DNA of 64,000 nucleotides, taken from positions 5,966,001-6,030,000 of the forward strand of contig CATNEN010000024.1 of assembly GCA_950097015.1 (NCBI GenBank), written 5' to 3'. Source of the stretch: Macrostomum hystrix (lineage: Eukaryota; Platyhelminthes; Macrostomidae). The stretch's first letter is position 1. Each line of letters opens with the position of its first letter. The position numbers and the translations under genes were made by a program. Positions 1-11,200 of the stretch are shown in pieces. A model generated the notes under the pieces. It worked only from the letters and a program-made list of their open reading frames with translations, was not told the origin of the DNA and made no database searches.

Positions 1-654
1 ACGACAGAAGAGACAGTAGAAAGCTAAAATAATTTTTTATATTCTCCAATGAGGTAGAATCTTGAGCGACATGAGCAGTATAGTGCAGATGTTTTTATTC
101 TTGACGATCAGTATAAATCAAGCATTAATGGTGGGTCACAATAACTAGACCATTGTTTTTGTTATTGCATATGGGTTTTTGCTTAAAACGTTATCTTTAA
201 AGCCTTATTGAGAGCAATAAAGTTTAGAATAGAAGATAATTTACATCCAATTTTGAACAGTAAATAACTTTGTTCTTTAGTTTAATCTATGAATGATAGC
301 AAAATGCTGAATACATATTCATTAGATTCTTAACGTCACCATTCGCCGTGACGTTCAGTGCAAGGGGGCAATAGAAATCTAACGCAAAGTAGTTCGCTGT
401 AAATCTCTATCTATAGTACCTTTGTCGCTTTTGAATATACTGACAAAGTAGGATACAAGTATTAAGAATTACAGAGGTGTTAAAAATTGTTGGGCATGTA
501 AATTGTACAGTATGGACATGTATACGCATCACCGGATGATGGAGCCAGAGGGAGAGACAGCTAGAAACATAAGTGCTTCAGGTTTGCAGCATCAGGAACT
601 GACAGACATTCAGGTATTCTACCTTCTGTCGCTAACAAAACTTCTGCCATAGAA
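1..654. other. Non-coding left edge with a short perfect hairpin
   Basis: No gene is recognised. The stretch is AT-rich and lies downstream of the noggin stop codon. It holds an 8-bp perfect inverted repeat (AACGTCAC at 332-339, GTGACGTT at 348-355) around an 8-nt loop; both arms contain the TGACGT/ACGTCA core of cAMP-response elements. Confidence 0.5.
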
Positions 655-1032
655 CCTTCAACCTTCAGGGGTCGCAACAATCCTTCAGGCTCTCAAACTT
701 CAGGGGTCACCATCAATCCTTCAGGCAATCAACCTTCAGGGTTTACAGTCAATCCTTCAGGCACTCGGCCTTCAGGGTTTACAATCAATCCTTCAGGCAC
801 TCGGCCTTCAGGGTTTACAATCAATCCTTCAGGCAGTCAACCTCCAGGGTTTACAATCAATCCTTCAGGCACTCGGCCTTCAGGGTTTACAATCAATCCT
901 TCAGGCACTCAACCTTCAAGGTTTACAATCAATCCTTCAGGCACTCAACCTTCAGGGTTTACAATCAATCCTTCAGGCACTCAACCTTCAGGGTTTACAA
1001 TCAATCCTTCAGGCACTCGGCCTTCAGAGGGA
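655..1032. repeat. 36-bp minisatellite
   Basis: About ten tandem copies of a 36-bp unit containing AATCCTTCAGGCACTCGGCC and AGGGTTTACAATC. Copies differ mainly at CTCGG versus CTCAA. The array ends about 120 bp downstream of the noggin stop, so it may lie in or next to the noggin 3' UTR. Confidence 0.95.
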
Positions 1033-1155
1033 GCCAACAATAATTGAATCCTTCGCACTTAACAGTCGCAGACAGGTCCCTCTGGCCCACCCAGTGAGCC
1101 GACCTATTTGAGCCGGTCAGACTAAATAGTGGAAAATCTGCTCAATCGGTTCAAA

Positions 1156-3052
1156 TCAGCACCTGCAGGCGCAAGACTGCAGCACGCTGACGCTCTGCTT
1201 AACCCAGCGGCACTGCGACCTGCGCCAGTGCTTCAGGCACAGGTAGCGCAGCACCTGCAGCTGGCGGTGCCTCTCTGGCCGGCAGCGCATTCCGGGAGGC
1301 ACTGAGCAGCTGCCGCCGCCGTCAGCTCCGGCGCATTCGCCGACACGAAGCCAGCGCGGCCAGAAGGCTTTGCCGAGGTCGCGCCACCACAGGCGGACTG
1401 GGCAGGCCGAATAGGCCCAGAGAAATTTGCGCAGCTGGCGCTTCTGCTGGCGCTGGAGGAAGCGCAGGCGCAGGTGCCGGCCGTAGGGCAAGCGGACTGA
1501 GCGCCGCGGCAGCAGCTGGCCGAGGCGGGGCAGGAGGCGCGGCATGCGCGGATAGTCGAACTCCTCGGTGTCCTCGGGTGCGTCAACGCGCATGTAGCTT
1601 GGCTGGTAGTTGGCGAATCCTGGGAAAAAAGCAACACTTTTACTTACATTTCTACTGTCAGTAGACGATTTCTAAGGAAAGCATTTTTCAAGCCGTTGTC
1701 CGTTCTCAATGCAGGGAAGTGAAGGAGTTGGAACTTCAAAACACGAGTCTGTGAATGTCTCCGCATGGTTATTTCCATCAGTGCAAAATGTGAGAGCAAA
1801 GCAAAATGTCAACCTGCAGGTAACTTTGTTTCTAGCATTTAGGATCCTTTTAAAAGACTAAATGTGGGGCCTTTGCTCCGTGGGGTCTCTCTCGGTCTCA
1901 GGAAATGGCTCGCTAATGCACTCGGCACTGTGGCTGACCGAAGGAAAGAAAGAATGAAAAATTAGGACGCAAAAGACTGAAATGTTCTGTTTTGAAATCC
2001 AACCTAGGTCAATAAAGCCGGCCTCCATAGTGTTACCGTGGGAGTCTGGCTATTAGCAGTCAGCATTGGGTGCAGGGCAGGTGACATAGAGACTGGGCTT
2101 TCAGAAGGCATTCCAGCGCACGGCTCTTCTAAAGGGTTAAAGCATGTTGGTGAAGATCCTTGAACTAGACTATTTTTGGACATTCAATGGTTCAAAAAAT
2201 TATGCCGCAACTTCCAATGAAATCATCTGAGATTTCAATGTCTTCCTTGAATCCCGTATTGGATAACTCGACATCATTCACTGAATCCCCAGATGGGATT
2301 CTGCAGGGTTCCGACATCATTCACTGAATCCCAGATGGGATTCTGCAGGTTTCCGACATAATCCACTGAATTCTCAGATGGGATTCTGCAGGTTTCCGAC
2401 ATCATTCACTGAATCCCCAGATGGGATTCTGCAGGTTTCCGACATCATTCACTGAATCCCCAGATGGGATTCTGCAGGTTTCCGACATCATTCACTGAAT
2501 CCCCAGATGAGATTCTGCAGGGTTCCGACATCATTCACTGAATCCCCAGATGGGACTCTGCAAGTTCTCGACATCATTCACTGAATCATTCACATCACAT
2601 CATTCACTGAATCATTCACATCACATCATTCACTGAATCATTCACATCACATCATTCACTGAATCATTCACATCACATCATTCACTGAATCATTCACATC
2701 ACATCATTCACTGAATCATTCACATCACATCATTCACAGTTAGCTCACCAAGCAGCTCGAGCATTTGTCCGGGTCTCAGCAGCACATCGTCTCGGTCGAA
2801 TTCCTGTTCGTCGATCATCACGGAATTCGGCGGCTGCGGCTGCGGCGGCGGCAGGGGCAGCCTATCGTACCGACTCGCCTGGTTGCTTCGCAGGCGGCGC
2901 CACATCGCCTCAGCCAGTCCCAGGCTGCTGTTGTTCGGCTCACTGACAGCCTGTGATGGCGGCACAGTTGGAAGGTTCGCACCCACTCCAGATAGGCAGC
3001 TGCAGCAGCAGCAGCAGCAGCAGATTAGCACATAGGACAGAATAGACTGCAT
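1156..3052 (-). CDS. nog: Noggin, secreted BMP antagonist (2 exons)
   Basis: Exons 3052-2749 and 1619-1156 join in phase (LELLG-FANYQPSYM) to give 255 aa. The donor is G|GTGAGC and the acceptor TTTTTTCCCAG. Residues 1-25 are a signal peptide with a seven-cysteine run. Residues 174-255 are the noggin cysteine domain: the order FLWAYSACPVRLWW, DLGKAFWPRWLRVGEC, CSVPPGMRC and terminal CACRC follows vertebrate noggin, with the same nine cysteines. Noggins bind BMP ligands outside the cell and block receptor access; that role is inferred from family. The proline-rich stretch before residue 80 replaces most of the vertebrate clip segment and is divergent. NNSS at 40-43 is a possible N-glycosylation site. 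An AG lies 7 nt upstream of the ATG. The 1,129-nt intron contains two minisatellites. Noggin-like paralogues exist in flatworms, so it could be either type, but the cysteine domain has no obvious insertion. Confidence 0.95.
1640..2261. other. Unique part of the noggin intron
   Basis: The intron sequence between the acceptor-side pyrimidine tract (TTGCTTTTTTCCCAG on the minus strand, ending at 1620) and the 43-bp array. No second gene or known repeat was recognised. Confidence 0.6.
2262..2580. repeat. 43-bp minisatellite in the noggin intron
   Basis: About seven tandem copies of a 43-bp unit with the blocks CACTGAATCCCCAGATGGG and ATTCTGCAGGTTTCCGACAT. It carries the CTGAATC heptamer that recurs in six other arrays of the window. 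Confidence 0.95.
2568..2738. repeat. 26-bp minisatellite abutting the noggin splice donor
   Basis: Six to seven copies of a 26-bp unit (CATCATTCACTGAATCATTC plus ACATCA) run directly out of the 43-bp array. They end about 10 nt from the exon 1 splice donor at 2748. The unit shares CATTCACTGAATC with the 43-mer, so it looks like a secondary amplification of part of it. Confidence 0.95.
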
Positions 3053-4162
3053 TTTTAATCTCAGGTATGCAAAATTTCTCTAAAGCAGACTGGGGCTATC
3101 CCTATGCGGTGAGTCTATGCGTCCCGCATCTTTCATCCTCGTTTTCCTGCTTTTTAAAATCAATCTCTCTATCGCTGCCGCCAACCAATCACAGAGCGAG
3201 GGAAGTGGAGTTTGTGCCCAGAAGTGTTAGCAGCCTATAGACCAGCGCGGAGTCTGTGGCCATTCGCCAATTTGCTCCAAACTCCTCCCATTAATTGCCG
3301 TCGGCAATTAACAACACCTGCTGCCTATCCCTGAGCCGCGAGGTCAGGTAAACCCAAGCTTTACGGGCTGGCGAGTATAAAGCGAAACGACAGGGCCAGT
3401 GGGTTTTTGGATGGGGAGGCGTGTTTAGTGGCGATCGTCGCCAGGTCCTTGGTGACACATTTTATGCATCAAGTCGGCGGCGACGCCGCGTGCTTGTTGG
3501 CGCCTCTGGCGGAGTCGAGGCTCGGTGGGCAACCAGTCCAGCTGTCCCGTGGCGCCAAGGAGACGTTTTGAGGGCAGTCAGAGGAGAAAGTGAGTGAGAG
3601 AGAGGGGGACAGGAGGGTTAAGGGAGACTGTTCAAACCGAGCTGCCGGCTCCCAGACGTCTGGGCGTCTATTAGATCCGCAGCCTCTTGAAGCCATGCAA
3701 ACACAGGCGCGCACAGAGGGCCTGCAGGCGGCGGCATTCCTTTGTCTCTAGCGAAGCCGCTGCTTTGCGGGGGAGTGGCGTGTCGGCCAACACAAACGGC
3801 TAATTCAGGCGGGCCGAGAATTTTCACGCCTCTTCAGTGCAGACCCGCGCGGCCCGTCGTTGAGTCAGGAATTTTTTTAACAGCCTTGAATCTCCTTGAA
3901 GATGGCGAAGGCGAGAGCTCTCGAGTGTGGAAGGCGAGGATCCGTGGCAGTCGTGTCGCCGCTCTAAGGACAATGAAAAATGAAACAATTAGAGCCAGGA
4001 GACTGACATGAGGAGAGACCAGCTTTGCATATTTTAGTGGGTCAACCAGCCCAAGCCGTCAAATTCCAGACAGTCGAAGGAGGAAGAGGCGACTCAATCT
4101 CTCAGCTCACGCGACCGATAAAAAATTACCTATTCAAATTTTTGGTCCTATTGTATTGCGCC
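3053..4162. other. GC-rich upstream region of noggin
   Basis: About 1.1 kb upstream of the noggin start with mixed GC-rich blocks, including a CCAAT motif near 3184 on the plus strand. It probably holds the noggin promoter and 5' region. No conserved protein is encoded in any frame that I recognise, and no convincing minus-strand TATA box was found. Confidence 0.45.
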
Positions 4163-5440
4163 ATCGGTCATCATTTAAGATGAGAATCGGGCATCATTTA
4201 AGATGAGAATCGGGCATCATTTAAGATGAGAATCGGGCATCATTTAGGATGACAATCGGTCATCATTTAAGATGAGAATCGGTCATCATTTAAGATGAGA
4301 ATCGGTCATCATTTAAGATGAGAATCGGGCATCATTTAAGATGAGAATCGGTCATCATTTAAGATGAGAATCGGGCATCATTTAAGATGAGAATCGGTCA
4401 TCATTTAAGATGAGAATCGGGCATCATTTAAGATGAGAATCGGGCATCATTTAAGATGAGAATCGGGCATCATTTAGGATGACAATCGGTCATCATTTAA
4501 GATGAGAATCAGTCATAATTTAAGATGAGAATCAGTCATAATTTAAGATGAGAATCGGCCATCATTAAAGATGAGAATCGGTCATCATTAAAGATGAGAA
4601 TCGGTCATCATTAAAGATGAGAATCGGTCATCATATAAGATGAGAATCTGGCATCATTTAAGATGAGAATCGGTCATCATTTAAGATGAGAATCGGTCAT
4701 CATTTAAGATGAGAATCGGGCATCATTTAAGATGAGAATCAGTCATAATTTAAGATGAGAATCGGTCATCATTTAAGATGAGAATCGGTCATCATTAAAG
4801 ATGAGAATCGGTCATCATTTAAGATGAGAATCGGTCATCATTAAAGATGAGAATCAGTCATAATTTAAGATGAGAATCAGTCATAATTTAAGATGAGAAT
4901 CGGTCATCATTAAAGATGAGAATCGGTCATCATTTAAGATGAGAATCGGTCATCATTTAAGATGAGAATCGGTCATCATTTAAGATGAGAATCGGTCATC
5001 ATTTAAGATGAGAATCGGTCATCATTTAAGATGAGAATCGGGCATCATTTAAGATGAGAATCTGGCATCATTTAAGATGAGAATCGGTCATCATTTAAGA
5101 TGAGAATCGGTCATCATTTAAGATGAGAATCGGTCATCATTTAAGATGAGAATCGGTCATCATTTAAGATGAGAATCGGTCATCATTTAAGATGAGAATC
5201 GGTCATCATTTAAGATGAGAATCTGGCATCATTTAAGATGAGAATCGGTCATCATTTAAGATGAGAATCGGTCATCATTTAAGATGAGAATCGGTCATCA
5301 TTTAAGATGAGAATCGGTCATCATTTAAGATGAGAATCTGGCATCATTTAAGATGAGAATCGGTCATCATTTAAGATGAGAATCGGGCATCATTTAAGAT
5401 GAGAATCGGGCATCATTTAAGATGAGAATCGGGCATCATT
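4163..5440. repeat. 23-bp minisatellite, about 55 copies
   Basis: Tandem 23-bp units of the type TCATCATTTAAGATGAGAAT plus CGG. Subtypes (GGGCATC, GGTCATC, CTGGCATC, CAGTCATAATT, CATTAAAG) occur in runs, showing local duplication of multi-unit blocks. The unit contains GAATC on the plus strand. Confidence 0.97.
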
Positions 5441-6010
5441 TTAGAAAATCTAACACAAAAATGAAATTTCGAATATGAATCCAGTGAGTCAGCATCAACA
5501 CGGGGTGAGAAAAACTGTCGCGTTTGACAACAAATGTTGCGAAGCAGAAACACGCGCCCAAAAACGCACAGGCCTGGAAATGATTTATTACGCAATTCTC
5601 GCTGATCGCAAGCAGCCATTCCAACAACAGCCTATATCGAGTTATTTAATTGCACCTGTCCACACTTGGCTTCGCTTCTCTTTCGCGAGAAGAAAGCGGT
5701 CAGGAAAAAAGCACTCAAAGCAGAAAGAAAATTCTAAAACTTTACACCTTTGGGTTGACAAATTCTATCCAATGACTGCCATAAATTGTATCCTGCACAA
5801 TTAGGATGACATGCCTAACAGTAAAATGGGTTTTTGCTTAAAACGGACAGGTTCAATCAATGGTGGAACGTTTGCTAGAGAATGAGGTCAGTAATGCATT
5901 CAAGTTTCCTGCAACACAATTCAGAGCACTAATGCTTTAATCTCATGTCATAATGACTGAATCTCCTCTTCTAATGACAGAATCTTCTTTCAAGTGACAA
6001 TCCGCAGTCA
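5441..6010. other. Spacer between two minisatellites
   Basis: About 570 bp of mixed composition with no recognisable coding, RNA or mobile sequence. One reading frame is open for about 109 codons on the plus strand, but its translation has no family features and is treated as chance. Confidence 0.4.
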
Positions 6011-6275
6011 AAACGACTGAATCTGCTGTCTAAATGACTGAATCTGCTGTCTAAATGCCTGAATCTGCTGTCTAAATGACTGAATCTGCTGTCTAAATGA
6101 CTGAATCTGCTGTCTAAATGACTAAATCTGCTGTCTAAATGCCTGAATCTGCTGTCTAAATGACTGAATCTGCTGTCTAAATGACTGAATCTGCTGTCTA
6201 AATGACTGAATCTGCTGTCTAAATGCCTGAATCTGCTGTCTAAATGACTGAATCTGCTGTCCAAATGACTGAATC
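6011..6275. repeat. 21-bp minisatellite
   Basis: About 12-13 copies of a 21-bp unit containing GACTGAATCTGCTGTCTAAA. Some copies have GCCTGAATC instead. It carries the shared CTGAATC heptamer on the plus strand. Confidence 0.96.
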
Positions 6276-6930
6276 GTCTGTAAATAACAGTGTCCGACAT
6301 AAATGACTGAACATTCTTCATGATCTAAATATAGCTGAGTCAAAGTATTGGACGTGAAAGCGGGCACCATATATACGCTTTCGCTTGTACAAGCGCGTAA
6401 TTAGTTAAACAATGCTGAGTACTAAAACTGTCATGTTCGGTTTCCTTTAACTTGCATTAAGAAATGCTTCAAAAATAGAAAATAATGTTGATGAATGCAA
6501 CAAATGACTTTGCATCCAAATTGACAGGTCGAAAAATTGTATGACATGTGTCAGCCGAGATTAACGTTCTAATCAGTAAGGATGCTGACCCAGATGTGGT
6601 TAAATTATTGTCCAAATTGAGACACCATTTACCAATTAATGGCTTCTTTCGTCTTGCTCTGACATTCGCATCACCAGATGCAGACACCTGGATGACAGCG
6701 ACTATATATATATATGATTAAGGATATGACGAAACATAAAACCGCAAAGAACCAATATAAGCAACAATAACAATGGGCTATATGCACACGAGCGAGTATG
6801 AGTTAGCTTAATCCGCAAAAATGTGAGCACACATCTACTGCTGAGGAGAGACAGAATCAGAGTACAATGTTAATCCATTACCGATTCAAGAAATATTCGC
6901 TTTTTATCCGAGTTACAGCTGGTATCGTTG
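6276..6930. other. Spacer, no gene seen
   Basis: AT-rich unique sequence with a short (TA)n run near 6703-6714. No coding family, RNA gene or transposon was recognised. Confidence 0.4.
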
Positions 6931-7490
6931 GGTTTAACTCTGCTCTAAGGACCAGTTTGAGTAGGGTTTAGCTCTGCTCTAAGGACCAGTTTAAGTAGGG
7001 CTTAAATCTGCTCTAAGGACCGGTTTGAGTAGGGCTTAACTCTGCTCTAAGGACCAGTTTGAGTAGGGCTTAACTCTGCTCTAAGGACCGGTTTGAGTAG
7101 GGCTTAACTCTGCTCTAAGGACCGGTTTGAGTAGGGCTTAACTCTGCTCTAAGGACCGGTTTGAGTAGGGCTTAACTCTGCTCTAAGGACCAGTTTGAGT
7201 AGGGCTTAACTCTGCTCTAAGGACCAGTTTGAGTAGGGCTTAACTCTGCTCTAAGGACCAGTTTGAGTAGGGTTTAAATCTGCTCTAAGGACCGGTTTGA
7301 GTAGGGCTTAACTCTGCTCTAAGGACCAGTTTGAGTAGGGCTTAAATCTGCTCTAAGGACCGGTTTGAGTAGGGCTTAACTCTGCTCTAAGGACCAGTTT
7401 GAGTAGGGCTTAACTCTGCTCTAAGGACCAGTTTGAGTAGGGCTTAACTCTGCTCTAAGGACCAGTTTGAGTAGGGCTTAAATCTGTTTT
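6931..7490. repeat. 34-bp minisatellite
   Basis: About 16 copies of a 34-bp unit with the blocks AACTCTGCTCTAAGGACC and GTTTGAGTAGGGCTT. GACCAG/GACCGG and CTTAACTC/CTTAAATC variants alternate. It has no GAATC core, unlike many other arrays here. Confidence 0.96.
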
Positions 7491-7934
7491 AAAGTTTAGA
7501 ATAAACTCAAAATAAAGTCATCTAGAATGCAACGCACAGAACAATCAGAGAAGAATAAGGAGAGTTATTTCATTTACTTCAATCCAAAAATTATCAAATA
7601 TTCGACTCAATACCAAGCAGTCAGTAGAGAGTAAAACAGCAATGATAATAAGTCAAGGAAATATTGGAATTAGTCAATTTGGAATAAGACACACGAAGCC
7701 TATTTTATGAAGACTAGATGGCTGCTTAGCGAGATACTAAATATCATAATGAAAAATATATATTTACTGCGAATATCAAGCATATACCTTGTTCCGAAAG
7801 ACATTGACAAATAATTGAAAAAAATAATTGACTTTTTAAAATATGCAACAATAACATACAATAGAATGGCTTTGGAGACAGGCCCAGAGAATTAAAGAAG
7901 GCTGATAGGAAAAAAATAAGTTATATTTCTAACA
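7491..7934. other. AT-rich spacer
   Basis: About 440 bp of AT-rich unique DNA between the 34-bp array and a tRNA-like sequence. Nothing recognisable. Confidence 0.4.
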
Positions 7935-8003
7935 TAAGAGTGGAGTAGGTGATTCTGCAACTCTCATATCAAGGGTCCCGGGTTCGAATCCGCAGTGAGG
8001 CCG
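7935..8003 (+). mobile_element. tRNA-like sequence, probable SINE head
   Basis: A polymerase III box A-like stretch (GTGGAGTAGGTGATT) precedes a consensus box B (GGTTCGAATCC) about 40 nt downstream. The 3' flank lacks the central domain of the other SINEs in the window. It may be another SINE family or a decayed tRNA pseudogene. No intact cloverleaf could be folded by eye. Confidence 0.5.
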
Positions 8004-8259
8004 AGTTACACTGAGTCATAATGGTCATAATGCCCAAATTGGAAAAACAGTACCAAAATAAGCATTGGCTAGTAAAAGCATTGATTAAAAAACTTTGAAA
8101 ATAATTTTTTTTCCTCACACAGAGTTTTCGAAACTAGCCTATATGTATTGAAAATGTTGAACAAAGTACAGACTCGAGCGAATAAACTCACCAAGAAGAA
8201 CTAAAAAGAGTAAGGGAAGATGAAAGCAGAGCAAGCATAGGGTATGGAGAGTGGCAGGC

Positions 8260-11200
8260 TCAGTGGCAGGCTACAGGCACCGCATCGGACGGGCCTGTCG
8301 GAACCGAGGATCGCCAACGCCTGAAGCAGTTCCAGAGCGCCAGTTCGCACAGTCCGGTGGCCAACGGTATGATCCCGGCCAGGCCGAGAACAACCGAGCG
8401 GCCGTCCGAGGAGGGCCGACCGGTGACGGGAGAGCCGCCAGCTTGGCCAATATACGGCGCCAGCAGGTGGACGGTTAGCATCGACTGCAGATTGAACGCT
8501 TTGGAGGCCAGGATGAGATAAAGTGAGGCGATGAGGGCGCTCAGCGGCCGGTCGCGGCCCCAGCGACGGCGATCGCGCTCAGCAACTTCGACTACGGCTA
8601 GGGACTGCGGGAACAGCGATGCGGGGGACGAGATTGGATTCTGCTAGTCCTTAATCACTGTCCCCTGCCTGAATCAATGCCCCTGCCTGAATCACTGCCC
8701 CTGCCTGAATCACTGTCCCTGCCTGAATCACTGTCCCCTGCCTGAATCACTGTCACTGCCTGAATCACTGTCCCTGCCTGAATCACTGTCCCTGCCTGAA
8801 TCACTGCCCCTGCCTGAATCACTGCCCCTGCCTGAATCACTGTCCCTGCCTGAATCACTGTCCCCTGCCTGAATCACTGCCCCTGCCTGAATCACTGTCC
8901 CTGCCTGAATCACTGCCCCTGCCTGAATCACTGTCCCCTGCCTGAATCACTGCCCCTGCCTGAATCACTGTCCCTGCCTGAATCACTGTCCCTGCCTGAA
9001 TCACTGCCCCTGCCTGAATCACTGCCCCTGCCTGAATCACTGCCCCTGCCTGAATCACTGCCCCCCAGCCTGATTCACTGGCCCCAGCCTGAACTCTGCT
9101 GACCCTGAATCACTTTCCAAGCCTGAACTAGCCATCAATCACTGTCCCAGCCTGAACTAGCCCTGAATCACTGTCCAAGAATGAACTCTGCTAGCCATCA
9201 ATCACTGTCCTAGCCTGAACTAGCCCTGAATCACAGTCGAAGCCTAAACTAGCCCTGAATCACTGTCCCAGCCTGAACTAGCCCTGAATCACTGTCCAAG
9301 CCCGAGCTCTGCTAGCCCTGAATCACTGTCCAAGCCTGAACTAGCCCTGAATCACTGTCCCTGCCTGAATCACTGCCCCTGCCTGAATCACTGTCCCTGC
9401 CTGAATCACTGTCCCCTGCCTGAATCACTGTCCCTGCCTGAATCACTGCCCCTGCCTGAATCACTGTCCCTGCCTGAATCACTGTCCCCTGCCTGAATCA
9501 CTGTCCCCTGCCTGAATCACTGTCCCTGCCTGAATCACTGCCCCCTGCCTGAATCACTGTCCCTGCCTGAATCACTGTCCCCTGCCTGAATCACTGTCCC
9601 CTGCCTGAATCATTGTCCCCTGCCTGAATCATTGTCCCCTGCCTGAATCACTGCCCCTGCCTGAATCACTGCCCCCCAGCCTGATTCACTGGCCCCAGCC
9701 TGAACTCTGCTGACCCTGAATCACTTTCCAAGCCTGAACTAGCCATCAATCACTGTCCCAGCCTGAAATAGCCCTGAATCACTGTCCAAGAATGAACTCT
9801 GCTAGCTATCAATCACTGTCCCAGCCTGAACTAGCCCTGAATCACAGTCGAAGCCTAAACTAGCCCTGAATCACTGTCCTAGCCTGAACTAGCCCTGAAT
9901 CACTGTCCCAGCCTGAACTAGCCCTGAATCACTGTCCAATAATGAACTCTGCTAGCCATCAATCACTGTCCCAGCCTGAACTAGCCCTGAATCACTGTCC
10001 AAGCCTGAGCTCTGCTAGCCCTGAATCACTGTCCAAGCCTGAACTAGCCCTGAATCACTGTCCAAGCCTGAACTAGCCCTGAATCACTGTCCAAGCCTGA
10101 GCTCTGCTAGCCCTGAATCACTGTACCAGCTTGAACTCTGCTAGGCCTGAGTATTATAATTTCTTAAGCCGATTATTTATACAAACTAAAATATTGGCCG
10201 ATCCTGGCTGATGGTATACGATGAAAAGCCCATGCCATTTTAGCAGACGTGCAGAAAAAACTCAGCAGATGACAATATTCGATAAAATTCCATTGCCTAG
10301 CTACTAAGGTTACGATGGTAAGGGCTGAAACTATTGTAAACTAGGAAATTTGATAGCCATGTTGCGGTGGCCCCAAGTCAGTCAAATTATTTCAGTTGGC
10401 AAGTTTTCACTGAGTATTCAATTTCAAACTTGCTTGACCTGTTTAGGATGTCTGCCAATCTGCTTACTATTAAAAACGGTGCAGTTTCTGCAAAATACTT
10501 TGCACTGTTAGCAAACTCCGAAGGCTTGTATTAAAAAAATAAAAGTAAAAACTGAGCTAATTGCTCGTATGTGCAAAACTTCTCTCAGTTGAATTTCTAA
10601 ATATAGCAGATAACTGTTCTTTGTTATTTAAGCTAGTCTTTGAATCAAGAGTGTGAATAAATGCTATTTTCTTGTCTGAAAGTTAATTGTACCATGTGGC
10701 AATTCGTTAGATTAACCCATCTGACAATATTTGATCATATTCGATAATAGATTATCCCATATGGCAATAGAATATCCCATCTGGCAATAGAATATCCCAC
10801 CTGACAATAGAACATACCATCTGAGAATAGAATATCTTATCTGAGAATAGAATATCTTATCTGAAAATAGAATATCCCACCTGACAATAGAACCTCCCAT
10901 CTGAGAATAGAATATCTTATCTGAGAATAGAATATCCCATCTGACAATAGAACATCCCATCTGAGAATAGAACATCCCATCTGAGAATAGAACATCCCAT
11001 CTGAGAATAGAATATCTTATCTGAAAATAGAATATCCCACCTGACAATAGAACCTCCCATCTGAGAATAGAATATCCCACCTGACAATAGAACATCCCAT
11101 CTGAGAATAGAATATCTTATCTGAGAATAGAATATCCCACCTGACAATAGAACATCCCATCTGAGAATAGAATATCTTATCTGAGAATAGAATATCCCAT

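Noticed and set aside
1233-1637. Overlapping 134-codon frame in the noggin second exon
   Set aside because: Shadow of the GC-rich noggin coding sequence in another frame; the noggin frame has the diagnostic cysteine pattern.
3376-3381. TATAAA on the plus strand upstream of noggin
   Set aside because: Wrong strand for noggin and no plus-strand gene follows; treated as chance.
4163-5440. CRISPR-like direct repeats
   Set aside because: Continuous tandem units without unique spacers in a eukaryotic sequence; this is a minisatellite.
7935-8003. Functional tRNA genes at the box A/box B sites (also 21.8, 25.5, 49.0 and 50.1 kb)
   Set aside because: Cloverleaf stems do not pair well by eye, and most are followed by a shared SINE body; they are called tRNA-derived elements.
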